Below, one piece after another: positions 32,617 through 40,590 of a stretch of DNA of 64,000 bases. Below the pieces are notes generated by a model that was given only the letters and a program-made list of their open reading frames with translations, was not told the DNA's origin and did not search any database. The number at the start of each line of letters is the position of its first letter. Position 1 is the first letter of the stretch. The DNA is from Streptomyces sp. NBC_01016. GTDB taxonomy: Bacteria; Actinomycetota; Actinomycetes; Streptomycetales; Streptomycetaceae. The stretch spans positions 1,116,001 to 1,180,000 of the forward strand of contig NZ_JAPEOQ010000002.1 of NCBI RefSeq assembly GCF_026341035.1, written 5' to 3'. The position numbers and the translations under genes are program-made.

Positions 32617-33398
32617 CAGAGCCTCCGCGTCGCCAGGGTCAGCCGGTCGCGGGCGTCGAACAGCGCGTCCTTGACCATCTGCTCGTGGGCGGGCGTGAGG
32701 CGCGCCACCGGGACCGAGCAGGAGATCGCGTCACGGGCCGGGGTGCGGTACGGGATCGCCACGCCGAAGCAGCGCAGGCCCAGCGTGTTCTCCTCGCGGT
32801 CGACCGCGAAGCCCTGCTCCCGGATCTGGTGCAGCTCCTCGATGAGCTTCTCGCGGTCGGTGATCGTGTGCTCGGTCAGCGACGGGAGCGTCTCCGGGAG
32901 CAGCTTGCGGACCTGCTCGTCGGTGTGGGTGGCGAGCAGCGCCTTGCCGAGCGACGTGGAGTGCGCGGGCAGCCGGCGGCCGACGCGGGTGAAGGGGCGA
33001 AGGTAGTGCTGCGACTGGCGGGTGGCGAGGTAGACGACGTTCGTGCCGTCGAGCCGGGCCAGGTGGATGGTCTCCGTCGTGTCGTCGGAGAGGCGGTCGA
33101 GGGTGGGGCGGGCCGACGCCACGACCTCGTCTCCGTCGATGTACGAGGTGCCGACGAGGAGGGCGCGGACGCCGATGCCGTACCGCGTGCCGGTCGCGTC
33201 CGTCTCCACCCAGCCGAGGTCGACGAGCGTGCGCAGCAGCATGTAGAGGCTGGACTTCGGGTACCCGACGGCCTCCTGGACCGCGGCAAGGGAGTGCATC
33301 CCGGGGCGGCCCGCGAAGTACTCGAGCAATTCCACGGTCCGCACCGCGGACTTGACCTGTCCGCCGCCTGCCGCGGCCCCCGTCTCGTCTGCCGACAT
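32616..33398 (-). CDS. IclR-family transcriptional regulator
   Basis: This is a 260-residue regulator. The start at 33398 follows AAGGG; upstream open frame lacks initiation marks. The N-terminal winged helix (VKSAVRTVELLEYFAGRPG, YPKSSLYMLLRTLVDLGW) and C-terminal ligand domain (IHLARLDGTNVVYLA, PAHSTSLGKALLATH, FAVDREENTLGLRCFGVAI) are complete. It is divergent from the 2-oxoglutarate semialdehyde dehydrogenase gene, and CGTTCAGTATATCGAACG between them is the probable operator. The likely effector is a sugar acid or pathway keto acid. Confidence 0.93.
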   Translation of the reverse strand: MSADETGAAAGGGQVKSAVRTVELLEYFAGRPGMHSLAAVQEAVGYPKSSLYMLLRTLVDLGWVETDATGTRYGIGVRALLVGTSYIDGDEVVASARPTLDRLSDDTTETIHLARLDGTNVVYLATRQSQHYLRPFTRVGRRLPAHSTSLGKALLATHTDEQVRKLLPETLPSLTEHTITDREKLIEELHQIREQGFAVDREENTLGLRCFGVAIPYRTPARDAISCSVPVARLTPAHEQMVKDALFDARDRLTLATRRL

Positions 33399-33460
33399 CG
33401 CCCTTGACCCCTTCGTTCGACGAGAAATAGTCTCGGTGAGTAGTTCATCATCAGAGACAG

Positions 33461-33478
33461 CGTTCAGTATATCGAACG
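33461..33478. promoter_or_regulatory. Candidate IclR operator
   Basis: CGTTCAGTATATCGAACG has CGTTC and GAACG arms around an 8-base AT-rich centre. It lies in the 131-base gap between the divergent IclR gene and the aldehyde dehydrogenase gene, and fits the TTC/GAA arms of many IclR sites. Confidence 0.6.
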
Positions 33479-33529
33479 ATCCTCGTTGCTCACCCTGGTG
33501 CGCGGCGAGAAAAGCTGGAGGAATGTGCC

Positions 33530-35062
33530 GTGGCAGCAACACCAGTCTGGAGTGTCGACCCCCGAACCGGGAAGCAGCGGGAGCAGGTCGCGGACGAGGC
33601 CACGGCGCAGGAAGTGGACGAGGCGGTGCGCGCCGCGCAGGCCGCCCGTGCCGCCCTCGCCGACCGTGCCGTCCGCGCCGCGTTCCTGCGCACCGCGGCC
33701 GACCGCCTGGAAGAGGCCAAGGACCACCTCGTCGAGGCGGCGGACGCGGAGACCGCGCTCGGCCCGGTCCGGCTCACCGGTGAACTCACCCGCAGCTGCT
33801 TCCAGTTGAGGAAGTTCGCGGAGATCGTCGACGAGGGCGCCTTCCTCGGCGTCGTCATCGACCACCCGGACGACACGGCGACGCCGCCCATCCCGGACCT
33901 GCGTCGCTACAAGATCCCGCTGGGCGTCGTTGCGGTCTACGCCGCCTCGAACTTCCCGTTCGCCTTCTCCGTGCCCGGCGGCGACACGTCGAGCGCCCTC
34001 GCGGCCGGCTGCCCGGTCGTCGTCAAGGCGCACCCCGACCACCCGGCCACCTCCGAGCTGGTCGCCTCCATCATCCGCCGGGCCGCCGCCGAGCACGGCA
34101 TCCCGGAGGGCGTGCTCGGCCTCGTGCACGGCTTCGACGCGGGCGTCGAGCTGGTCAAGCACCCGCTGGTGTCCGCGGCCGGCTTCACCGGTTCCGTACG
34201 CGGTGGGCGCGCGCTCTTCGACGCCGCTTCCTCGCGTCCGGTGCCGATCCCGTTCCACGGTGAGCTGGGCTCGCTGAACCCGGTCGTGATCACCGAGGCC
34301 GCGGCCGCCGAGCGCGCCGACCAGATCGGCACGGGGCTCGCCGGTTCGATGACGCTGGGCGTCGGCCAGTTCTGCGTGAAGCCGGGCCTCGTCTTCGCGC
34401 CGAAGGGCGAGGCGGGCGACACGCTCGTCAAGTCCCTCACGGCCGCCGTCAGTGACACCGCCTCCGGCGTGCTGCTCGACCACCGCATGCGCGACAACTT
34501 CATCGCCGGTGTCGCCGAGCGGGCCGAACTCCCGGACGTGGACGCCCCGGTGACCCCCGGCGCGGGCAGCGAGCACACGGTGGCGCCCGGCTTCCTCACG
34601 GTTCCGGCCACGCGCCTCGCGACCGAGGGCGGCGCGCACGACCTCCTCCTGGAGGAGTGCTTCGGCCCGGTCACGGTCGTCGCCCGCTACGAGACGGCCG
34701 ACGAGATCACGGCGGTCCTGAACCGTCTCCCCGGCAACCTGACGGCCACCGTCCAGCTGTCCTCGTCCGAGGCCGCCGGCGAGGGCCGCGGCGCGGAGAT
34801 CCTCGCCGAGCTGACGCCCATCGCGGGCCGTGTCCTCGTCAACGGCTGGCCGACCGGTGTCGCGGTCGCGCCCGCGCAGCACCACGGCGGCCCGTACCCG
34901 GCGACGACGTCGACGTCCACGTCGGTGGGCGGCACCGCGATCGAGCGCTGGCTGCGCCCGGTCTCGTACCAGACGACGCCGGAGGCGCTCCTGCCGCAGG
35001 AGCTGCGCGACGACAACCCGCTGGGGCTGCCGCGCCGCTTCAACGGCCGCCTGGAGAACTGA
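33530..35062 (+). CDS. 2-oxoglutarate semialdehyde (2,5-dioxopentanoate) dehydrogenase, NADP-type
   Basis: This is a 510-residue aldehyde dehydrogenase of the KGSADH group. The GTG start follows GGAGG (about 7 bases). Active-site residues are Asn141 (ASNFPFAF), Glu245 (HGELGSLNP) and Cys282 (VGQFCVKPG); GFTGS is at 219-223. The subgroup is marked by the short N-terminus and PFHGELGSLNPV, and oxidises 2-oxoglutarate semialdehyde to 2-oxoglutarate. This is exactly the product expected from KdgD (8389) and the pentonate route (11367-14074). It has its own divergent IclR regulator. Confidence 0.88.
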   Translation: MAATPVWSVDPRTGKQREQVADEATAQEVDEAVRAAQAARAALADRAVRAAFLRTAADRLEEAKDHLVEAADAETALGPVRLTGELTRSCFQLRKFAEIVDEGAFLGVVIDHPDDTATPPIPDLRRYKIPLGVVAVYAASNFPFAFSVPGGDTSSALAAGCPVVVKAHPDHPATSELVASIIRRAAAEHGIPEGVLGLVHGFDAGVELVKHPLVSAAGFTGSVRGGRALFDAASSRPVPIPFHGELGSLNPVVITEAAAAERADQIGTGLAGSMTLGVGQFCVKPGLVFAPKGEAGDTLVKSLTAAVSDTASGVLLDHRMRDNFIAGVAERAELPDVDAPVTPGAGSEHTVAPGFLTVPATRLATEGGAHDLLLEECFGPVTVVARYETADEITAVLNRLPGNLTATVQLSSSEAAGEGRGAEILAELTPIAGRVLVNGWPTGVAVAPAQHHGGPYPATTSTSTSVGGTAIERWLRPVSYQTTPEALLPQELRDDNPLGLPRRFNGRLEN

Positions 35063-35107
35063 GGCTCCGACCGGACGGGGCCCGCGGGCCCCTGCGAGAC
35101 TGGCGGC

Positions 35108-35716
35108 ATGGATCTCGAAATACCGCCCCTGCCCTTCCCGTTGCGCACGTACGGACCCGACGGCCACTGGTCGTACGAGGACGGGGTGCTCACCGGGTGG
35201 GCGGGGCCCCGCCAGGACCGCTTCGTGCCGCCGACGGGGTCCTCGCTCGAACCGGCGTCGGACGCGCCGCGCCTCCTCGGGGCTCCCGACGGGGACTTCC
35301 AGCTGATCGCCCGCGTCACGGTCGGCTTCGCCGCGGCCTTCGACGCGGGGGTGCTCTACGTTCATGTGGGCGACCGGGAGTGGGCGAAGCTCTGCTTCGA
35401 GCGGTCCCCGGACGAGCCCACCATCTGTACGGTCGTCACCCGCGGCCACTCCGACGACTCGAACGCGTTCGTGGTGCCGGGCTCCTCGGTCTGGCTCCGC
35501 GTCAGCCGCACGGGCTCGGCGTTCGCGTTCCACGCCTCGACCGACGGTTCGACGTGGACGTTCATCCGCATCTTCTCCCTGGGCGACGAGAAGTCCGCGT
35601 CGGCGGCCCTGATCGGCTTCCTGGCCCAGTCCCCGGTGGGCGAGGGCTGCGTGGTCACGTACGACCACATCGAGTTCCGCCCGACGTGGCCGAGGGGCCT
35701 CCGCGACGGGTCCTGA
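35108..35716 (+). CDS. DUF1349 domain protein (concanavalin-like fold)
   Basis: This is a 202-residue cytoplasmic protein. DUF1349 marks are DFQLIARVTVGFAAAFDAG, VLYVHVGDREWAKLCFERS, WLRVSRTGSAFAFHASTDG and VGEGCVVTYDHIEFRP. The fold is a beta-sandwich related to family 43 C-terminal domains; function is unknown, perhaps carbohydrate binding. It follows the dehydrogenase by 45 bases in the same direction and could be co-transcribed. Confidence 0.88.
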   Translation: MDLEIPPLPFPLRTYGPDGHWSYEDGVLTGWAGPRQDRFVPPTGSSLEPASDAPRLLGAPDGDFQLIARVTVGFAAAFDAGVLYVHVGDREWAKLCFERSPDEPTICTVVTRGHSDDSNAFVVPGSSVWLRVSRTGSAFAFHASTDGSTWTFIRIFSLGDEKSASAALIGFLAQSPVGEGCVVTYDHIEFRPTWPRGLRDGS

Positions 35717-36299
35717 CCGGGGGGTTCGGCGGGGTGGGGGTGTCCGGTGGGGGGCCTCGGTCGGTTACCTGTTTGGGGTGGCTGTGGCTGTTGGCCTCGG
35801 TCGGCTACCTGTTTGGGGTGGCTGAGGCTGTTGGCCTCGACCGGTGACCCGCTTGATGTGGCTGATGCCCCCGGCCTGGTGCGGCTACCCGCTTGAGGTA
35901 GCCAACGGCCTCGGCCCGCTCGACCTGCGCCGTGGCCCAGCCCCGTTCCTCGCCTACCTCCCACCCTCCCGCCCCCTCCGGGGGCTTCGGCCCGGATGCG
36001 TTCGGCCCGGGTGGGCGCGGTCCGGTTGGTCCGGGCCGGGGCCTGGCGCGGACGCCGTTCCAGATGGGCGACGGCGCCGACTGACCGCTCCGGAGACGAC
36101 TGTCGGCCCCGACCGGTCAACTGCCTCTCGGCTCGCGTGGCCTGCGGCTTGGCTTGGCCTGGTCCCGTTCCTTGCTCATCTCCGACCCACCCGTCCCCTT
36201 CGGGGGCTTCGGCCCGGATGCGTTCGGGGCCCGGGGGTCCGGAGGTCCGGGTGGTGAGGGTGGTCCGGGCCGAGGTCTGGCGCGGACGCCGTTCCAGGT

Positions 36300-36338
36300 G
36301 GGCAGTCGCCCCGGCCGTCCGCCCCGGGGCGACTGCCC
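36300..36338. repeat. 15-bp perfect hairpin in the repeat region
   Basis: GGGCAGTCGCCCCGG (36300-36314) pairs exactly with CCGGGGCGACTGCCC (36324-36338) around a 9-base loop. It lies just before the 36344 anchor; the other units show only a weaker version. Confidence 0.75.
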
Positions 36339-37320
36339 ACCCCGACCGGTCAACCGCCTCTCGGCTTGTGTGGCCTGCGACTTGGCTAGGCCGGCTTCCG
36401 TTCCTCGCTCATCTCCCATCCACCCGCCCCCTTAGGGGCCCGGGTGGCACCGCCCGGTTGGCCCGGTCCGGATGGGGCCGTCCGGGGGCCATGCCGGAGT
36501 CTGGCTCGGCCCCCGTTTCAGAAAAGCGACGGTGCCGGTAGGCCGCCCCGGGGACGGCTGTCGGCCCCGACCGGTCACCCGCTTCTCGGCTTCGCGTGGG
36601 CTGCGGCTTGGCTTGGCCTGGTCCCGTTCGTTACTCATCTCCGACCCACCCGTCCCCTTCGGGGGCTTCGGTCCGGGTGGCCTCGCCGGAGTCTGGGCCG
36701 GCCCCCGTTGCAGAAGGGCGACGGCGTCGGCAGGCCACCCGGGGACGGCTGTCGGCCCCGACCGGTCATCCGCCTCTCGGCTTCGCGTGGCCTGGCTTGG
36801 CTCGGCCCGACTCCCGTTCCGCGCTCACCTCTCACCCACCCGCCCCTCCGGGGGTTTCGGCCCTACGGGCTCGCCGTGGATGGGGGCTGAGGCGGACGGG
36901 GACGGGCCCGGTTGGTCCGGGCCGTTGCCTGCTGTGGCTGCCCGCTCGATGTGGCCGACGGTCCCGGCCTCGCGAGGCCGGACGCCACGGGCAACTGTCC
37001 ACCCCGCCCGGTCACGCCCTTGGGCGGGGCTGTGGATCGGCCGGTTCCCCTCCTCGCTCAGGGGCTTCGGTCCTGCCGCGGAGTGCCCGCTCCTGATAGT
37101 CGGCGTCCCTTGCCGCGCGTGCCTGCGGTGTGGGCGCCAGGCGGGGGAGCGCGTTGGGCTTCGGCCCGGGGGCGCCGGGCCCGCGCACTCCGACCGACGC
37201 CCCCGGAGGGGGCGGGTGGGTGGGAGATGGGCGAGGAAGGGAGCGGAGGACTGACGGGGTGCACGACCGGGGCGGCTCGCACGGTGCCGTGAGGCGTCTG
37301 CCGCCGCTACCGCTGGCCGA

Positions 37321-37398
37321 CCGTTCCCGTTCCCGTCCCCGTCCCCGTCCCCGTCCCCGTTCCCGTCCCCGTTCCCGTCCCCGGTCCCGGTCCCGTTC
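37321..37398. repeat. Hexanucleotide microsatellite (CCCGTT/CCCGTC)n
   Basis: About 78 bases consist of CCGTTC and CCGTCC hexamers, ending in CCGGTC variants. It interrupts the second pair of degenerate repeats (GCACGGTGCCGTG at 37279 and 37450). Confidence 0.9.
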
Positions 37399-37838
37399 CG
37401 GGAAACCGGCCGCGCGGGGAGGTTGGGGTGCTCCCGACCTGGGCGGTTTGCACGGTGCCGTGGGGGCGCCTGCCGGTCGGTACCGCTTGCCGACCGTGGC
37501 GGCTGGCCCTACGCGGGCAACAAGCTGCAGCCCTACCTGGGCGATGGCCCCCGCCCGGCCTGCGCGACAGACCGCCGCCCGCCGCCTGCGCAACAGCCCG
37601 CTGCCCGGCGCCTGGGCAAACAGGCCCCGCCCCACCTGGGCAACAACCCCCACCTGGGCAACAACACGGACGCCCCCTTGGGACGTAAAGGCGCTCCCCG
37701 GGGCTGGTCAGGCACTACCTCTAGCGCTATCCCCCAAGGGCCGGACGGCCCCCGTCGTCCCACCCACCCGTACAAAAACACGCCGCCCAACCCCACCCCG
37801 GTGAAACCCGGAGGTCATCGCCCCGCGTCCTTCGGAGC

Positions 37839-38312
37839 ATGATCCGTACCGCCGTCGCCGCCGACGCCCCCGTTCTCGCCGCCCTGCACCGCAGAGCCCG
37901 TGCCACGTACTACCGGGAAGGGTTCCCGGACGAGGGGGACCCGAGCGCGTGGGTCGAGCGGTGGGCGGTGGCCATAGCCCGGCCGCACGGGCACGTACTC
38001 GTCTGTGTCAGGGACGGCGTCGTCGTCGGGCTCGCCTCCTTCCGGCGGCCCGACGAGGCCCCGGCCGACACGGCCGTGCTGTACCAGTTCCAGGTGGACC
38101 CCGACCACTGGAGCCGCGGCATCGGCACGGAGCTGCACGCCGCCTGCGTCGAGCAGTGGCGGGTCGACGACGTCGCCGAGGTCCATCTCATCGTGCACGG
38201 GGACAACACCCGCGCCCAGGCCTTCTACGCCCGGCACGGCTGGGTCGACGAGGGGCCGGAGGGCAGCGGGAGCACACACCGCCGGATGCGGCTCACGCCC
38301 GGCAGGGAATGA
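37839..38312 (+). CDS. GNAT-family N-acetyltransferase
   Basis: This is a 157-residue GNAT protein: N-terminal MIRTAVAADAPVLAALHRRA, beta4 strand LYQFQVDPDHWSRGIGTELH with the acetyl-CoA loop (RGIGTE), and motif B NTRAQAFYARHGW. The substrate is unknown. It stands alone downstream of the repeat region; the next gene is 178 bases on and a 10-base repeat array lies between. Confidence 0.88.
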   Translation: MIRTAVAADAPVLAALHRRARATYYREGFPDEGDPSAWVERWAVAIARPHGHVLVCVRDGVVVGLASFRRPDEAPADTAVLYQFQVDPDHWSRGIGTELHAACVEQWRVDDVAEVHLIVHGDNTRAQAFYARHGWVDEGPEGSGSTHRRMRLTPGRE

Positions 38313-38360
38313 CCGGAGGGACCATCCGGTTATAGCGGAACGCAGGGACACACTCCTGCG

Positions 38361-38410
38361 CAGCCGTAAGCAGCCGTAAGCAGCCGTAAGCAGCCGTAAG
38401 CAGCCGTAAC
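38361..38410. repeat. Five tandem copies of a 10-base unit
   Basis: CAGCCGTAAG occurs four times perfectly and a fifth time with a changed last base, from 38361 to 38410. It is followed by CCCGTAACCCG and a CACACCCG pair (about 38410-38440). It lies between the GNAT and DsbA-like genes. Confidence 0.95.
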
Positions 38411-38490
38411 CCGTAACCCGCACACCCGCACACCCGCACCGCCCCCCGTACACGCTCCGTACCCCGGAACGAGAGACCGAGAGAACCTCC

Positions 38491-39207
38491 ATGCGCGTCG
38501 AGATCTGGACCGACATCAACTGCCCGTTCTGCTACATCGGCAAGGCCCGCTTCGAGGAGGCGCTCGACGGGTTCGCGCACAAGGACGACGTAGAGGTCGT
38601 GCACCGGTCCTTCGAGCTCGACCCGAACGCCAAGCCGGGGGAGACCGGCCTCGTGGTCCCGTACATCGCCAAGAAGTACGGCATCAGCGAGGACCAGGCC
38701 GCCGCCAACGAGCAGGGCCTCGGGCAGCAGGCCGGCGCCCTCGGCCTGCCGTACCTCACCGAGGGCCGCGACTTCGGCAACAGCTTCGACCTGCACCGGC
38801 TGCTCCACCTCGCCAAGGACAAGGGCGTACAGGACGCGATGATCGACGCCCTGTACCGGGGCAACTTCGCCGAGGAGTCCTCCGTCTTCGGCGACGAGGA
38901 GACCGTCGTGCGGCTCGCCGTCGAGGCCGGTCTCGACGAGGGCGAGGTCCGGACGATGCTCGCCGACCCCGACGCGTACGCGGACGCGGTGCGCGCCGAC
39001 GAGCGCGAAGCCGCGGAGCTCGGCGCGAACGGCGTGCCGTTCTTCGTGCTCGACCGCAAGTTCGGCGTCTCCGGCGCCCAGCCCGCCGAGGTGTTCACGC
39101 AGGCGCTGACCCAGGCGTGGGCCGACCGTTCCCCGCTCACCGTCATCGACAGCGCGGACGGCGGCGACGCCTGCGGCCCCGACGGCTGCGCGGTGCCGCA
39201 GGCCTGA
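38491..39207 (+). CDS. DsbA-family FrnE-like protein disulfide oxidoreductase
   Basis: This is a 238-residue cytoplasmic thioredoxin-fold protein without signal peptide. The active site is Cys11-Pro-Phe-Cys14 (INCPFCYIG) and the cis-Pro loop is NGVPFFVLDRKFGVSGAQ. FrnE-type proteins reduce or isomerise disulfides and occur near antibiotic or stress genes. A C-terminal Cys-x4-Cys pair (DACGPDGCAVPQA) is present, as in FrnE proteins. AGAGAACC precedes the start. Confidence 0.92.
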   Translation: MRVEIWTDINCPFCYIGKARFEEALDGFAHKDDVEVVHRSFELDPNAKPGETGLVVPYIAKKYGISEDQAAANEQGLGQQAGALGLPYLTEGRDFGNSFDLHRLLHLAKDKGVQDAMIDALYRGNFAEESSVFGDEETVVRLAVEAGLDEGEVRTMLADPDAYADAVRADEREAAELGANGVPFFVLDRKFGVSGAQPAEVFTQALTQAWADRSPLTVIDSADGGDACGPDGCAVPQA

Positions 39208-39328
39208 ACCACCCAGCACTCGGCCCCCGCCACGCACCCACCCGACCTGCGCACATAAGCAGCGCTTAGGCGTACTCCGTAATTATTCGCAATGGACGGG
39301 TAGTTGGTGGCGGGGCACAGTGGGTGCC

Positions 39329-40471
39329 ATGGAGACTTCCGGTGAGCACCAGGCCCAGGTCAAGGCCCAAGCCAAGGCCCAAGCCAAGGCCCCGGCCACA
39401 GCCCAGGTCCTCGACGCGGAGCTTGTCCGCGCGCAGTACACCCCCGCCACCACCTACCTGAACACCGCGAGTTCCGGACTGCTCCCGGTGCGGGCCGGGG
39501 AGGCGATGCGGGCCGCGATCACCGACATGACCGAGGGCCGTTCCCCGGACTCGCTCTTCGCCGACGTCGAGGAGGCCCGGGCGGCCTTCGCGCGGATCGT
39601 CGGCGTGCCCGTGAGCCGGGTCGCGACCGGCGGGTCCGTCGCCGTCTACAGCGGCCTGATCGCCTCGTCCCTGCCCGCCGGGGCCGAAGTCCTCACGGCG
39701 GAGGGCGACTTCAGCTCCACCGTCAACCCCTTCCACGTACGCGGCGACCTCAAGGTCCGCGCCGTGCCGCTCGACGCGCTGCCCGACGCCGTACGCTCCG
39801 GTACCGCGCTCGTCGCGGTGAGCGCGGCCCAGTCGGCCGACGGCAGGGTCGCCGACGTGCCCGCACTGCGCGCCGCCACCCGCACGCACGGCGCCCGGCT
39901 CTACGTCGACGTCTCGCAGGCGGCGGGCTGGTACCCGGTCGCCGCACAGGCGGCCGACGCCGACTATCTGGCCTCCGTCGGCTTCAAATGGTTGACCTGC
40001 CCGCGCGGCGCCGTCTTCTTCGTGGGGCCGCGGGACCCCGAGGGCTTCGACGCGCTCACGCCGGTCTTCGGCGGCTGGGTCTCGGGGGAGAACCCCTGGG
40101 ACAGCTGCTACGGGCCCGTCACCGAACCCGCCCGCTCGGCCCGCCGGTTCGACGAGACCCAGAGCCTCGTCGCGTACACAGGGGCCCGCCAGTCCCTCGC
40201 CCTGATCGAGGAGTTGGGCCCGGAGGCGATCCACGCCCACGACCTGGCGCTCGCGGACCGGTTCCGCGCGGGCCTCGCGCGGCTCGGGCACGAGCCGGTG
40301 CGCTCGCCCGGCTCCCCGATCGTGTCGGTCCCCGAACTCGGCGTGAAGCAAGTCGAATTGCAGCGCGCAGGCATCGAACTCTCCAACAGAGCAGGGAACT
40401 TGCGGGCTTCATTCCACCTCTACAACACGCCCGCCGACGTCGACCGCCTCCTCGACGCGCTCTCCTCGTGA
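39329..40471 (+). CDS. Class V PLP-dependent aminotransferase / cysteine desulfurase-like
   Basis: This is a 380-residue PLP enzyme. Asp194 (LYVDVSQAAGWYP) and Schiff-base Lys220 (SVGFKWLTCPRGAVFF) are visible, as is the N-terminal TYLNTASSG. It lacks the conserved catalytic Cys loop of IscS, so an aminotransferase, desulfurase-like or epimerase role is open. Its first about 27 residues are a repeat-coded tail (QAQVKAQAKAQAKAPATAQ) from 12-base DNA repeats at 39361-39396. A GTG at 39320 is an alternative start. A 21-base tandem duplication covers its stop codon. Confidence 0.85.
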   Translation: METSGEHQAQVKAQAKAQAKAPATAQVLDAELVRAQYTPATTYLNTASSGLLPVRAGEAMRAAITDMTEGRSPDSLFADVEEARAAFARIVGVPVSRVATGGSVAVYSGLIASSLPAGAEVLTAEGDFSSTVNPFHVRGDLKVRAVPLDALPDAVRSGTALVAVSAAQSADGRVADVPALRAATRTHGARLYVDVSQAAGWYPVAAQAADADYLASVGFKWLTCPRGAVFFVGPRDPEGFDALTPVFGGWVSGENPWDSCYGPVTEPARSARRFDETQSLVAYTGARQSLALIEELGPEAIHAHDLALADRFRAGLARLGHEPVRSPGSPIVSVPELGVKQVELQRAGIELSNRAGNLRASFHLYNTPADVDRLLDALSS

Positions 40472-40494
40472 AGCGACGCGCTCTCCTCGTGAAG
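40453..40494. repeat. 21-base perfect tandem duplication across a stop codon
   Basis: CGACGCGCTCTCCTCGTGAAG is repeated exactly at 40453-40473 and 40474-40494. The first copy includes the aminotransferase stop TGA at 40469-40471. Confidence 0.95.
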
Positions 40495-40590
40495 TCCGGC
40501 CGGACCCTGGCGCCCGGCTCCCCAGGACGCTAGGAAGGCACTAGGCCCTGCCGCCGGACTCCCGTCCGCGGACAGGACCCGGAGGTGGTG

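Larger units (their letters stand above)
35717..37838. repeat. 2.1-kb gene-free degenerate repeat region
   Basis: No open frame here has convincing codon bias or recognisable domain. The DNA is built from degenerate units of about 190-270 bases. The anchor GACCGGTCA or a variant appears at 35839, 36111, 36344, 36569, 36760 and about 37006. Each unit carries a CGTTCCTCGCTCATCTCC-like core, a C-rich CACCCGCCCC block with a CCCC-TTCG-GGGG hairpin, and a GGGGACGGCTGTCGG-like segment before the next anchor. An inverted copy of the core is at 37201-37238. Short repeats at the start are TACCTGTTTGGGGTGGCT (two copies, 35768 and 35810). Two GCACGGTGCCGTG copies are at 37279 and 37450. Confidence 0.8.

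Noticed and set aside
35996..37804. Several plus-strand frames of 130-260 codons in the repeat region
   Set aside because: Their translations are Arg/Pro/Ser-rich, overlap one another in different frames and follow the DNA repeats, so they look like non-coding repeat translations.
38361..38440. CRISPR-like appearance of the repeat array
   Set aside because: Units are 10 bases with no spacers and no cas genes are near; it is a simple tandem repeat.
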